Positions 52,001-63,493 of a DNA stretch of 64,000 nucleotides are shown here, piece by piece (positions within the stretch are counted from its first letter, which is position 1; the number at the start of each line of letters is the position of its first letter). The stretch spans positions 68,424,841 to 68,488,840 of the forward strand of contig NC_088132.1 in the NCBI RefSeq assembly GCF_036370855.1. Reading direction: 5' to 3'. The notes beneath the pieces were generated by a model, which made no database searches, was not told where the DNA came from, and saw nothing but the letters and a program-made list of their open reading frames with translations. The stretch is from Dromaius novaehollandiae. Its lineage: Eukaryota > Chordata > Aves > Casuariiformes > Dromaiidae. The position numbers were made by a program, and so were the translations under genes.

Positions 52001-53108
52001 CCTTGTTTTGCAGGCCAAGAGCAAGAGGCCAGGATGAGGATGACAAGCAGATTAACAAGCCTGAAACACAGGCAAGATGACCGTGTTTAGCTGAAGCAAT
52101 ATCAGAAAGGAAACGGGTAAAGAAAGAAAAATCTCTTTAAAACTTTGTTTAACTGTGATGCCTACACCACTGTGCAGAGACATCTGTACTCATCCTATCC
52201 AAACACTCCCACTTTCTTTTATCCACCCATGTTTCTCATCTTATAATTAAATGATGAGCACGGAGGAGTGCCTTGCGTTTGAACAGTGCCTTGCACAAAT
52301 TGCTCCCAAGTCTCTGGCTATGAACAGCAAGTGCCACAGAAATAAAAATAAAAACTGGACCCTGAGACTTTGATAGAGAGATACCCTGAGTAACCTAGAT
52401 AAAGAGAGGCTAAATGAGCTTGACTTCAAAAGGATGTAAAGCGAAAGGAGACAGAAAGGGACAAAGACTATGGGGCATCCATAAGAAAAGGGCAGGGGAG
52501 GAGAAATTATTAGTTTAGTGCTTAGTTATTAGTATTAGTGCTAGTAAATGCAAAGGTAGCATATCTACTTCGGGTCTGAAACACAAATTGCTGAGAGCCA
52601 GGAAAGTGTGTTTCATGTCCCGCCATTATAGGTGATCTGTTTGTCCTCTGGGGATGCTGACCCACTGCGGCCATTCTGGTAATCTTACATAAATGACTAA
52701 GAGATGCTGGAGAAACAGAGATGTGGGCAGCAGTCAAAGGAGGAGAAGAAGGCAGGAGGGTCTGGAAAGGCCAGGGAAGATGCTTTTTGAATAGTACGAG
52801 TATTGGTAGAAAGTGAATCTGAGACCTCAAGCTAAAATGCATCTGTTAGAATGGAAAAACAACCATGAAATCTGAGGATGGGGGGAGAAAAATCTGGGAC
52901 CGGCAGGTCAACTCCTGTTGGGTTTCACCCATTTTGCTTTGGAAAAGTTAGGCAGACTCTCCATGAGGACATTATAACAAAATATATGAGGAGCATGAAA
53001 CTGGACAGCATCTCTTATGCCTCTGAATCCAAGCTCTTGGTGGATTTCTGTGGTGTCTAGGTGTCACATAATCGTTTTCCATAAATCTAGTTCATTTGTC
53101 CCACTACT
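46041..53108. other. Intergenic, nothing recognised
   Basis: No supported gene is seen. A 161-aa plus frame at 46160-46645, just after the CpG island, has no recognisable domain. An A-rich run of about 17 lies at 51145-51162 but is not preceded by a recognisable retrocopy or an AATAAA signal. Confidence 0.4.
49755..49820 (+). repeat. Imperfect 34-bp tandem duplication
   Basis: AGAGAAATGTGTTA at 49755 recurs at 49789. Diverged but alignable downstream halves (GCATGAAATACAG versus ACATGAATGCAG) give two units with a 34-bp period. Confidence 0.45.
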
Positions 53109-53657
53109 TCAGTTAAGGGTCTGCTGCATAACCTGTTCATTATAATGGCTAAGGATAAATTTATTCATGGCCAGCTCATGCTCAGTGGCTCTGCTAGCAG
53201 CTCCAGTTAAGGAAAAGTCAGTGATGGCCTTTGCAGTGCAAAGAAGCCAGGCACATGCCAGTGACTTGCAACCCAATGGCTGTTTGACTACGCTAGTAGG
53301 TTTGCAGTGGTGGAGCTGCCACGAAGGAAATCGACTGTGAGGCTGTACTTGGGAGGCAGAAGAGTTGGACTGTGGGGCCATGTGAAGGAGGCGCCTGTTG
53401 GGCTGGGGAACAGATGCATGAGGGGGGCCAGGATTAGGTCTGGAGGAAGAAGGGCGATCGGAGGACTTGCAGGACCAGGTGCTATGCACTGAAGCTGAGT
53501 GCTGGAATGGCATGTAAGTGCTGTGGATGCAACTTTGTCCATTCTGGTCAAACCCTTTGCAAGCAGACGGAAGAGGTGCATGGTGGTGACTAGAAGAGGG
53601 GTCCATGCACTGATGAAGAAAAATGGATTTGGCTCTTGAGCCAAAGTAGATAGTCAC
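53109..53657 (-). other. Longest unexplained reading frame (182 aa), probably non-coding
   Basis: This is the longest complete frame in the window. It is rich in Ser, Pro, His and Gln through the first two thirds, then has a less biased tail (H-E-L-A-M-N-K-F-I-L-S-H-Y-N-E). No domain, signal peptide or membrane segment is recognised. A 118-aa frame overlaps it in another minus register, which argues for composition rather than coding. It could belong to an unrecognised repeat. Confidence 0.25.
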
Positions 53658-54830
53658 TACTGACTTGAATGGATTTTTTTTTCTTCACTGATATCTGTTG
53701 GTATCTATTTCTCTGGCAGAAATTATACCACTAATTCACCTTTGTTTAATTTTGAAACAATGTTCTTCTAGCCTCCCCTGATTAGCGAGCCTCTTCATTA
53801 TGCTATAGACTGACTTATGCTGGTAATCTATGGAACAACTGGCCTGTAGCACCTTGCTAAATGAGAGGAAATCACTGCAGCAAGCCAGAAACCAGCAAAG
53901 GGCAATTCTTGCCCTGTACACAGGAGAACTGACAAGCACAGGACTAGATGAATTGCAGTCCTCATTTCACACAGTGAAATCAGCCAATACATCTATGAAA
54001 CCAACTAAATCTAGAACTTCAAAATCAGTCTGATTAGAAGCCAAAATGAAAATATCTCAACCCAGTAAGACAGAATTAATGAATTATTAGACGTAGCTTT
54101 ATCATTTCTGAAGGAAAAGCAAGACACCTGTTTTGCAAAGACTCGCATACTAAATTTCAGACGTGTGAGTACTGTTGACTTTGATGACCCTTTTCACATA
54201 TGTGGTACTTGCAGGATCCAAATCCAGAGTCAGATTCTAGAGCATCTGAAAGCAAATTAAAGGAATAATAGCACTGACCCTATTACATTTATGGTAGAAA
54301 TACTTTCTGATATCTTAGACTTTAAATAGATGTAGCCTGTACAGGAAGCTCTTATTATTCTGCAAACAGTCTGGTAATCCCCCAGAGGGAACAGCACTAT
54401 GACCTCTGTGTGATTGATAGCAAGGAGCAAGACAGGATATTGTCATTGTCCAGACGAAAGCAGAGTATTAACTGGGACAGACTCCAGCACTTTTTCATCC
54501 AAGACTTTCAGGGTGTCTCAAAGTGATAAAACAAAAGGAATTAAATATCATAAACCAAATCCTTTAAGAGAGATTATATGAACAGTTATGTTGCAATGTG
54601 CTCAAGCAACACAAGAGCTCTGAATTACTCTCCAAGTAATTCAGTAATGCGTCCCTCCCTCTTTCCTGGGAGTCCGGGCCCTTAACTTTGGGTACCATGA
54701 ACAGCACCCTATTTAAATGCCCTTAAATAGACATATGATGAAAACTTATCTTTAGAAACCTTGGACATAAATAGAGGGGTCCTAATCAGCAATTCCTTGA
54801 TCCTGTCCTAACCTGAGCCGGTGGGGAACC
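53658..54830. other. Intergenic, nothing recognised
   Basis: No gene, repeat or RNA is supported. Confidence 0.45.
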
Positions 54831-55420
54831 TGCAGTGATTTCGGTGGGTTTTGCTACATCTGCACGCTATGCAGGAGCTGGGTCCAGCTCGTCAGTGAGA
54901 ATGACACTAAGTTTTAGGTTTTGGGTGCGCTCCAGAGTGCTGGCACTGCTGAGAGGAAAAGCCTACACTAGGCTTTACTATAGCTTGCTGTCACCCTGGA
55001 TGGACTGTGTTAGGGTAGAGCTGTGCCTGCTGGCCCTGGGTGTCGGGGAGCAGCGAGGGCCGGCTGCTCCGCAAGGGCAGGTGAGCCGGGAGCGGACCGC
55101 AATGGTAAGGCAGGCACCAGCAGTGACCTCCCCAACAAGGAGCCAGACGCAGAGTGGCAAGGCCGGGCCAGGGTCAGACACAGTCCACTGGTCACCCAGC
55201 AAGTCCGTAGTGATGAGGCAGGTCTGAGGTCAAGCTGTGAAGCTGGGCTGGAGGGTCTGGGTCAGGGTCAGACTCATGGAGGTAGGAGACCGGGTGAGAC
55301 ATAGCTGCTGCACAGCTGCGATGCAGCAGAGGTGGGGGCCAGCAGTACAGATTCAGCTTAAAAGCAGTTCCCGAGGGAAAGGAGGGGCAGGCCTTCACTT
55401 CTAGCTCTCTTCACAACAGC
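54831..55420. repeat. GC-rich block with GGTCAG-type internal repetition, possible LTR or repeat remnant
   Basis: The central part is richer in GC than its surroundings and has repeated GGTCAG/GGGTCAGGGTCAG motifs around 55150-55275. Overlapping frames on both strands (93-130 aa plus, 61-74 aa minus) are not recognisable. The texture resembles an old LTR or repeat unit, but no ends, polyadenylation signal or target duplication could be fixed. Confidence 0.25.
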
Positions 55421-58317
55421 TCTTATCAGTGAAGGAGCAGAGCAGCTGATCTCATTAACTTAGCCAACAAACTCCTAGAAAGGGGATGTGATCCAGGCTT
55501 TGACAGCAGGTCCACAAGCGCACAGCTCACAACATGCTCTGTGGACAATATGGGACCATATGGTGCTGTCAAGGTGATCCAGTGCTGCAAACAGCATAGC
55601 TCTTTTGGATGTGCTGCAGCTGAAGTACAGTGCAAGCATGGACCACAGCTTGCTGAGGCCAGGACACACACTCCACAGCAACTCTGGGATTAGAGTGTGT
55701 CTAAGAATGATCCAGCAATAAAAAGACTTAATTCAGAGGTTTAACTTACTCTATTTTTATTTTGGAACTACAGTATTAATTCATCTCATGAGACATTACA
55801 TTTAAGGCTTATTTTCTGTGCAGTTATTCTGGAATAACTTCATTCCTGAATAACTCTGGTGTGCTGATGCTCTTTTCCTAGAGCAAGAGTACATCCTTCT
55901 GGTGTAGTTTAAGCCACTTTGAATGAACAAAGTGCTCTTATTTCGGACTAAGAGTGGCCCTTCATGGAGTTGTTCAAGAATAGCAATTTCTCTCTGAATA
56001 CAGTCTGTAATTTGAGCTGACTTTCAAATGTGGACAGGCCCTTTAATATTTCACAGAGGTTTCAAGAATAAGATACCGAGGAGTGGTAAGCTAGCTGTCA
56101 TGCTGGCTTCTGCAGGCAATCAGGTAAATACGCAGCCTGACAACCTGCAGGAGCACTGCAAGTGCCCCTCTGGAACAAATCTTTCTGCCATTGCAAGGAA
56201 TTCGGTGACAACACCAATAGTCCAGTGTCCGATTATCTCTGTTTCCCGTCCTTGTGCATGCAAAGAAATCAAGCTAGCAATATATAAATGCATGCAAATA
56301 TCCAAGCAGCATTTTCACCAGGAATGCAGAGTCCAACTTGAGCAATTTCACCACAGACTGCACCACAGCTGTTGAAATTTTGCGGATGCAGCTCAGGTGT
56401 TCAGAGACTTCCCTTTCTCCCAGCGTAGGTGATTCTGTGCACTGAAGCACAGGGTAGGTTTGTACATCTGGCGTGTGATTAGGATTAGGAGAAGGTTCCT
56501 TGGAATACGGCTGCACCTCTGCGTGCAGTCTCACGTGGGGCACGCGCTCCAGACGGAGCACAGTCCTGCGTAGTTCTTCCGTTCCCTGGCTTCAGCTGCT
56601 GGTTCATCTGCTCAGGAGATCACAGATCAGGCCCATGAAATGAATCTGGCAAACAGAATAACAGAGCAGGAAAGAAACTGCTGTGCTGTGCTGTACTGCT
56701 GAAACACAAGAGTTGCATGAAATACAGCCCTGGGGAGGGTAAGACAGGAGCTGACGGTAGGAGTCTCATGTTCAGTGTGTGAGATTTGACTAGGTCCCTC
56801 TCTCGCAGGTGGCAGTACGACCCCCCCCCCCCCCCCGGTAGACATCGGGCATTGTGGAAATGTCAGTATTGGTTATTTTGGACGCTAGCCTGCATTTTCC
56901 AACACTGATCGTTTCGGGTGTGCAATGTGAATGTCGTTGATTATTGGAGCACCAGTTCTCAGTATCTTCTGTTAAGTTGGGCCTTTCAGGCATACCAAGT
57001 TACTCCTAAAATATTTACACACTAATTTTCAATTTATTTGTAAATTATTAACAACTTATATCTGAAACAAGCCAGAGGAAAAATTTCTTATTGTGGATTT
57101 ATACGCCAGCTGATTTATGTCAACTCACATTCTGTGGTGGAGTGCAAGTTAAAGTATATAAATACTTTGTAGCAGTTCTAGTTTGTTAATGAGTCTAAAA
57201 AGGTTCAGGTATATTCAGATGAAAAGAAGGATATTGACGCTGGTTCAGCAGTAGTTCATTTCAACAAGAGTGAAAGATGCTTGTATTCAAGTGCAAAATT
57301 GCCCCTCCTGTTTTGTATGAATGCAGCAATAATCAGGTAATTAGATTCCTTGCTCTCAAAATGTATATTTGTACAAAATTTGAATATCTGATCTCGGAAA
57401 AATATAAGATTCTGTTCATCTTTTGGTTAGTTAAACTTATCATTTGCATTGATTGTCCTGCAAATAGCTTGTGCATTTTTTGCAAGAAGCATATGTGCTG
57501 TTGTATCAGGATATCCTTATGCTGTACTGTGCTAGGTTTGGACATATGCTGAATAAAGGTTCTAATCTAAAAAGTTGATTCCCAGGTAACTCATGTAATT
57601 TACTTTAATCCTCATGATTTGGATTCATGTCACAATTTTAAAGAATTTGTCTAATAGAATTTAATTTATAGCAAATAAGCAGGTTGAAATTAAACTATTG
57701 CTTTGACCTATCTTTTTACACTCTCAAATAGAACAAGAACCTGTGAATATTCTCCGTCTTAAAGGAGAAAGTTCTGAGCTGATTCATCCGCATAAGAAAC
57801 TTGTGTAAGAACCTTTTGTGAGAGACAAGTTGCATCTGGTTCAAAGTGGAGAATGAGGGCTGTTTCTGTCTTTGGACAGTAGCCCTTGTATATTCATGCT
57901 CGTGGAATATGTCTCCCCTGACATCGAGCTGTGGAACTGCCTTCATAATTCAAGTCTGTGAGGAAGACACAAAAGATGGCACACAAAAATGATATCATCC
58001 CTTTATCAAGAGAACACCACTGGTGAAGGAGTACAGTCCCCACTCATTCTCAGCCTACCTCAGTTCTTTGATTGTCACCCCTGAGACCAGAATAGTTTAT
58101 TTTCTTGTCATCACTTTGCAAGAAAAAGTATTACATATTTTAACAAAGAGAGCAGGTGTGTCTGGACTGTCACCAGGATCATTTCATGACTTTTCAGAGC
58201 TTGGAGAAATACACTTCTGGGACAGTGTCAGACTTTCATACTCACAGCTGTTGTCTCTTGTCAATGATCAGTTTGCCAAACTACAGAGGAATTAATTTGG
58301 AGTCTAAGTCCTGTAGT
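55421..58317. other. Intergenic, nothing recognised apart from a C16 run
   Basis: AT-rich DNA with a C16 homopolymer at 56821-56836. No supported gene. Confidence 0.45.
56821..56836 (+). repeat. C16 homopolymer
   Basis: Sixteen consecutive C residues, the longest homopolymer of C in the window. A G16 run on the minus strand is a strong G-quadruplex candidate and a common site of sequencing error. Confidence 0.8.
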
Positions 58318-58380
58318 GCTCAACTGTGGTCCAGCAAAGGGCCATCAAGATGGTTAAAGGGCTGGGGCACATGCTTGGGG
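58318..58380 (+). mobile_element. Short CR1-like fragment
   Basis: The stretch around GGTCCAGCAAAGGGCCATCAAGATGG, followed by TTAAAGGGCTGGGGCACATG, resembles the CR1 segment after the L-E-R-V-Q-R-R-A motif. Only about 60 bp are recognisable and flanking bases diverge, so this is a tentative call. Confidence 0.4.
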
Positions 58381-61300
58381 ACATCTGGGGACTTTGGCCA
58401 ATAATGTCCGAGACTGGTAACTGCAAGTAGCTGCATGGCATGAACTGGGAGGACCTTCAGTCTGACACTGCCAGCAACGATCTCCCTGCCGGGAAGTTGA
58501 GACCTTGTGAACGTAATGCTGGGTGAGGGGATTGAGCAAATGTGTGAGATAATCAATAGCATAAAAATTCTAATCTCATTGGTCCTTAAGCCAGTATCCA
58601 GACCCACGATGGGTTGTTGTTTACTCGGTCTCACCCGCTGAACATCTCTGCTATACACCTACCTGCATTCTTGATTTGTAGTTTCGTCCTCCTGAGGGAA
58701 CTGAGAGCAGCCTGTGGGCAGATGTCTGCTGACCTGAGACTTTAACCATAAGCTCTAGCAATAGCACTAACTTCTGTAACTGGCCTGAGAAAACTATTTC
58801 TCTACTCTTATACATGAGAATATTTTATTCAGAACCACTAGCACTAACGTGGCACAAAAGACAAACTAGTGTCACAGACTAGAGCTTTGATTGCCTTGCA
58901 ATGATGCCAGCAGTATTTCTATACATCGTCTTGACAGCAACTCTTCAGCAGCAATACCCACTCTGTCATGCAAATTGATATTGATACCCATCAGATTAAA
59001 AGAGGCAGCATATTCCCCTGTATGCCTTTGAAAAGCCAGTTGATTTTCTCATAGCCTTTTCTATAACTGCATCTGCTTGCTGCCATATCTGAGAAGACAG
59101 AGTAAAATTGATTACTTCAAAGGAAACAATTTTGTCGGACGCTGTGAGGATGCTGCCTGAAGAGCAGCAGTGGTGGGTATGGATCAGCAGTGCCATCCAG
59201 TGGGAAATGCAGCGAGCCACAGCTCTCCTCCGGAGCTGCAGGGAGAAGGGTCCAGAGCCCACTCTCCCGGGACCCTCTGAGACCAGCCGTGGCCACCTCA
59301 TTACACGAAACTGCAAGTGACACCTAGCGAGTTCCCTGGACATTCAGTGTCCTGCCTCTTTTGTTCCGCGGCCTTCGCAGGTACCGTCATGTGTTTCTTT
59401 GGAACTGACAGCATGCAATTTTTGTTTTTCTAAGTTTCGCAGACTTTATGAAAATTAGCCTCTCCACAGCCACTTTATTTTGGGGAAATTTACTCAGAGG
59501 AAAACTCAGTAACTGAGCTTATTATAAAACAGATGTAGTACCAGTTTAACTTTCTCCTTTTATTTATTTAGTGTCCACTTTTTAAATAAACGTTCTGCCT
59601 CAACGGTCAGGAAAGTGATTCTCTTCCTAACAGTGTTAGAATCCTTCCCAAGGAGGACACAAAATTGCTGGGAATCAAATCCTGATGGTTTCGGTTCTCA
59701 CAGACACTTCACAGTTGCACTTAATCTTGTGAATACAAAATCGAATGGATAAAAATACTGAGGTTTTTATATTAAAAATTGTAAGATTTAAAATAAATTT
59801 TAGTGACATATTAGTTTTAAACATCCCACTAATTTTGAAACAGTGATGATTTAAGTCTCAAACTTATTTGACATATTACACTCCAAGCTCACCAGACTAA
59901 AGAATTTCAATAGTTAGAACTAAGTATTAGGTGAAATCTAAAAGGTATTGCTAAAATAGATGTGGAATTTACAGTGCATGTCTGCAATGACTATTTGGCA
60001 CATGAACTCTCCACAGGCCGGTTGCCCATTCCATAGCACAGCTTCGAGCACTGGAGGGGCTCCTTTGCACACAGGGCACTCCACTCCTCATCCTCCTTGC
60101 CTGTACGGATCCACCACAGTACTCAGCCATGTAAGCTGTCCCACCAACTCTGCAACCCCAGTGATGCTGGAGCTCTGGCACTACGCCAGCGTCTAATTCC
60201 CACTGTTTGTCTCCTAGGCTGTATTCTTGAAACTCTTAATTCTTAACTCTTTAAACTAATCTACCTTTATGTTAAAACACTTGATGTTCTTTAGGTTAAG
60301 AAAAATTATATTCCCTACATTACCTTGACCTTTTAAAATGACAGTGAACCAGTATTTGTTAATGACACATCCAATAACATTAAAGTCACTAATGAAGACA
60401 TTTATACGAATACATCGTTATCTGTTGTTGTAGCACAATCACAGACATTGCTAAGCCTACACACACACACAAAGAGAGAAAGACTGGAAATATCACTCTC
60501 TTCAAAAAATAATTTATTCTTTAGGAAGAAAGCAGAAAAATGTTACAGTGAAGATCTTGCATAAACAAACACATTCATGGTAGCTAACATAGCATCAGAT
60601 CGCAACATTCGCCCCTCTAAAATGTGGATGGATCATTACAGAATTATTATGACTAGCAGGAAAGTTGCATACATCTACCTAGAAAATTTGGAAATTTACC
60701 CCAAATATTGATGAACATTTTGTGTCCCCACTGTTTTAAAGGGAAAGTACACATAACTTATTAAAAACCGATAAAAAACAGAATTAGCATAGTACAGTTT
60801 CCCATGGATTTTCCCTTGAAACACCCCCACATGTCCTGATAACAAGTCAGAAAAAAAAGTCTCGAAAATTGAGTTAATTGTGGATAAAGAAGAAAAAAAA
60901 TGCAAAGATACTTCTATCTCTGGTCTCCTAGTTTGTTAAAAAAAGAGACTTCCCAAATGGAATGTTTCTAAAATAGTTGTGTTATGCATTAAACACACTT
61001 ATCAAATTGAGGGCAGTTACTGCTACACTGTACAGTCATACACGACAGCTGAATGTACACCATGTATCCATTTATCTAGATACCAAGAAACAACTGTTTG
61101 TGAGACTATTGCATTTCCATGCATAGAAATGGAGCAGAAGGCAGAGAGCAAGAGATACAGGAAAAGAAAACAAACACATGCCTAGACAAAAAAGTCAAGG
61201 GAAGCTTGTGGGCATTCATCTAATAACTGAAAAAACAATAAAAAGGTGGAAGACTAGAAGCAGAACTATCCTAAAAGGCATCAATATGGAAAATATAATT

Positions 61301-61691
61301 CCAGCTCTAAAATGTTGTCTTTTTATAAAAATACTTCTATGCAGAAAATTTCAAGACAGGCACACTTCACATCTGCAAATGCCACAACTATTCGAGTGAC
61401 TAGTAGATCCTTGGGATCTATGCATTTGATAGATGTTGTAAAGTCCTAATGAATCTAACATTTGTTTGTGATAGTAGAAAGGTGTCCAGTTCAAGTGAAT
61501 AACTTCACTGAAGCAGAAAGTAGAAGATGCTGAAGCCTTTTGTGGTTCATTAATAAATAAGATCACAAACAAGAAACAAGTCATTCATATGGGGCATTTT
61601 GTTGGTTTCTGAGAATTTTGTTCTGGGCTGACAATTCTCCTTCAAGCACTATTTTTTGTCTAGGCATTGCTCCTGAAAAAATACAGAGGAA
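58381..61691. other. Intergenic, nothing recognised
   Basis: AT-rich sequence with a CA run at 60459-60471. The right part may include a longer FBXO4 3' UTR if the proximal polyadenylation signals are not used. Confidence 0.45.
60459..60471 (+). repeat. Short (CA)n tract
   Basis: Six AC units followed by a GAGAGA-like stretch. Confidence 0.7.
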
Positions 61692-61697
61692 TTTATT
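61692..61697 (-). terminator. Candidate FBXO4 polyadenylation signal (distal)
   Basis: TTTATT on plus is AATAAA on minus, about 500 bp downstream of the FBXO4 stop codon. A second AATAAA lies at 61871-61876, about 315 bp after the stop. Either would give a short 3' UTR. Which is used cannot be told from sequence alone. Confidence 0.35.
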
Positions 61698-61870
61698 GTT
61701 TTGAAATATCAACCTACTACAAAGGATGATGAGCTGAAAGCACAGTACAGGATACAGTGTATTTTCTTTGGTTGGGAATTGTCAATGTCAAGATCTCCAC
61801 TGAATATATTTTGTAAATGTGATGTGATGTATGCCATAGGGCTGTGCTGATAAATTAACCTAGCGCTAGT

Positions 61871-61876
61871 TTTATT
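61871..61876 (-). terminator. Candidate FBXO4 polyadenylation signal (proximal)
   Basis: This is the first minus-strand AATAAA I found after the stop codon at 62191. It is a candidate only; AT-rich DNA yields such hexamers by chance. Confidence 0.3.
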
Positions 61877-62190
61877 TACAAAAAGAGATTAGGTTATAAG
61901 AAGCACAGAGAAAAGATTGCATCGTAAATGCCTCAAATTAAAAGAGAACAAAACCCAACAGCTTCCAAAAAAATCACTTCTTCATCAGCTGCTGGAATCC
62001 AGGCAATCCTGCTTGTAGTTCTAATTCAGGTCTACAGCTGGAAGAATGTTAATTATAAAAGTATGTACAATCAAATATATGCATGTCTTCTAAATCTCTT
62101 ATCTGACAATGCTGTGTCAGGACAAGATTCACACTTCATTTGAGCTGCAACACACTAAAGTCTCTATACAGTAAAATGAAGCAAGTCTAA

Positions 62191-62280
62191 TTACTGTGCA
62201 TTTTTACAATCTGCTTCTTCCAAGAGCCACTCAAGTCCACTTAGCAGTCCATCTAAAGTAGCAGCTACAGTGTCCTGCAC
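62191..62280 (-). CDS. FBXO4: FBXO4, terminal coding exon
   Basis: On the minus strand an acceptor, TTATTTTTACAG, ends at 62281. It is followed by 29 codons and TAA (62191-62193), beginning V-Q-D-T and including G-L-L-S-G-L-E-W-L-L-E-E. This matches the known C-terminal end of the F-box protein FBXO4, where a V-Q-D-T segment leads into an amphipathic helix ending shortly after L-E-E. It joins in phase 0 to the exon at 63318-63493. The segment is the last helix of the C-terminal GTPase-like substrate-binding domain. No stop or frameshift is present, so this copy looks functional as far as seen. Confidence 0.9.
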   Translation of the reverse strand: MQDTVAATLDGLLSGLEWLLEEADCKNAQ

Positions 62281-63317
62281 CTGTAAAAATAAGATAAGAT
62301 TCTATATTACAGATTACAGGCAATGGATCTAACAATACTGTACCAGCACTTCATGTCTATCCTTACGTCAGAAATACTGATGTCAAATTAAATTTTTATG
62401 ACTGGTTTCTAGGTACCTTGACAGGACAGGTTTCTTAGAGTAAGGTACAAAAAGAAAACTATTCTTTGCATAATGTATTATGAGAGCCATTAAAAAGGCT
62501 TTGCATTCTTGATATCACAGCAAATTTTATACGAAGCCCTCCATCAGCTATCCTGGAACATTTTATTTACTTTACAGATGATGGTCTACCTGAAAATCTT
62601 TTTTATAATAATTCTTAGAGGAAAAATGCTGCCAGCTTTAGAATTCAAGACATATTATCACTTCTCAAATTTTCTAATACATTAAGAAGCGGTTATTATA
62701 AATGGTACTTCAAGAAAAAAAGCTTGTAAACATTGTCCTTATGAAAACAAAGGAATTAAATCTGTTGGGGTTTTTTTGATTAAGTATTATCATTTAGCTA
62801 CACTATGTCATCAAAAACAAAATTATATGTTACTGAGACACGCTGATATACATTGTGCTCGACAAGCATAAAAGAACGGGCTCAGGACCTCATGGGCTAG
62901 GCAAAAAAATGTGATTTGTCAAAAACTTCATACATCATGTCAAGCAGGTGACAATTAGTCTCCTGAAAAGTGACAGAAAAGCCTACCTTGTGGCTAAAGC
63001 CTTGGAAATTCAGATTCAAAGTAACTGAAGCTTTCTTACCCTCTTTAAGACCAGGAATTCATCCTTCCTTCCACTCTGGCTCCATGTGAAGCTGCTCGTG
63101 TGTTCCTGGGCAAGCCAATTAGCTACTCTGTGTTGTGCTAGGCTATAATCCTTCATCTCATAGGATCAGAGAAACTAAATTCACCACTTAAGTGGAGTGC
63201 TCAAATAATAATGTTGAAAGCTATATATTTACTTAGATATGTACAGTCCAAGAACTACAATAAGCCTAAACTGCATTTAAGCACAAAGAAGAAAAATAAA
63301 GGTTTAAAAGCAAGTAC
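62281..63317 (-). other. FBXO4: FBXO4 last intron
   Basis: 1037 bp with GT (63317-63316) and AG (62282-62281) ends, phase 0. No repeat or RNA gene is recognised inside it. Confidence 0.85.
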
Positions 63318-63493
63318 CATCCAGGGCTGATGTAACAGATTCAGTTGCAACTGATGTGCCATGTAAACACAAGGAATTCTTTTCACATCAACATGAGAGA
63401 TACAAGATAAAACCAGCAGAGGTCTGTTTCGAGGCCCAAGAGCTGGATCAATCATTGCCAAAATATGGGCCAGTTCCTCTTCACGATCGTGCT
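63318..63493 (-). CDS. FBXO4: FBXO4, penultimate coding exon
   Basis: On the minus strand, acceptor TTGTTTTCTAG ends at 63494. The 176-nt exon carries two bases completing a split codon plus 58 codons, then ATG|GTACTT as donor. It encodes H-D-R-E-E-E-L-A-H-I-L, then R-P-L-L-V-L-S-C-I-S and D-V-K-R-I-P-C-V-Y-M-A-H, ending H-Q-P-W-M. This is the FBXO4 C-terminal domain. FBXO4 is the substrate receptor of an SCF (SKP1-CUL1-F-box) ubiquitin ligase, acting in cytoplasm and nucleus. Reported targets include cyclin D1 and the telomere protein TRF1, the latter bound through this atypical GTPase-like domain. The F-box itself is encoded by upstream exons beyond 64000. An alternative acceptor two bases later exists but would break the frame. 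Confidence 0.92.
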
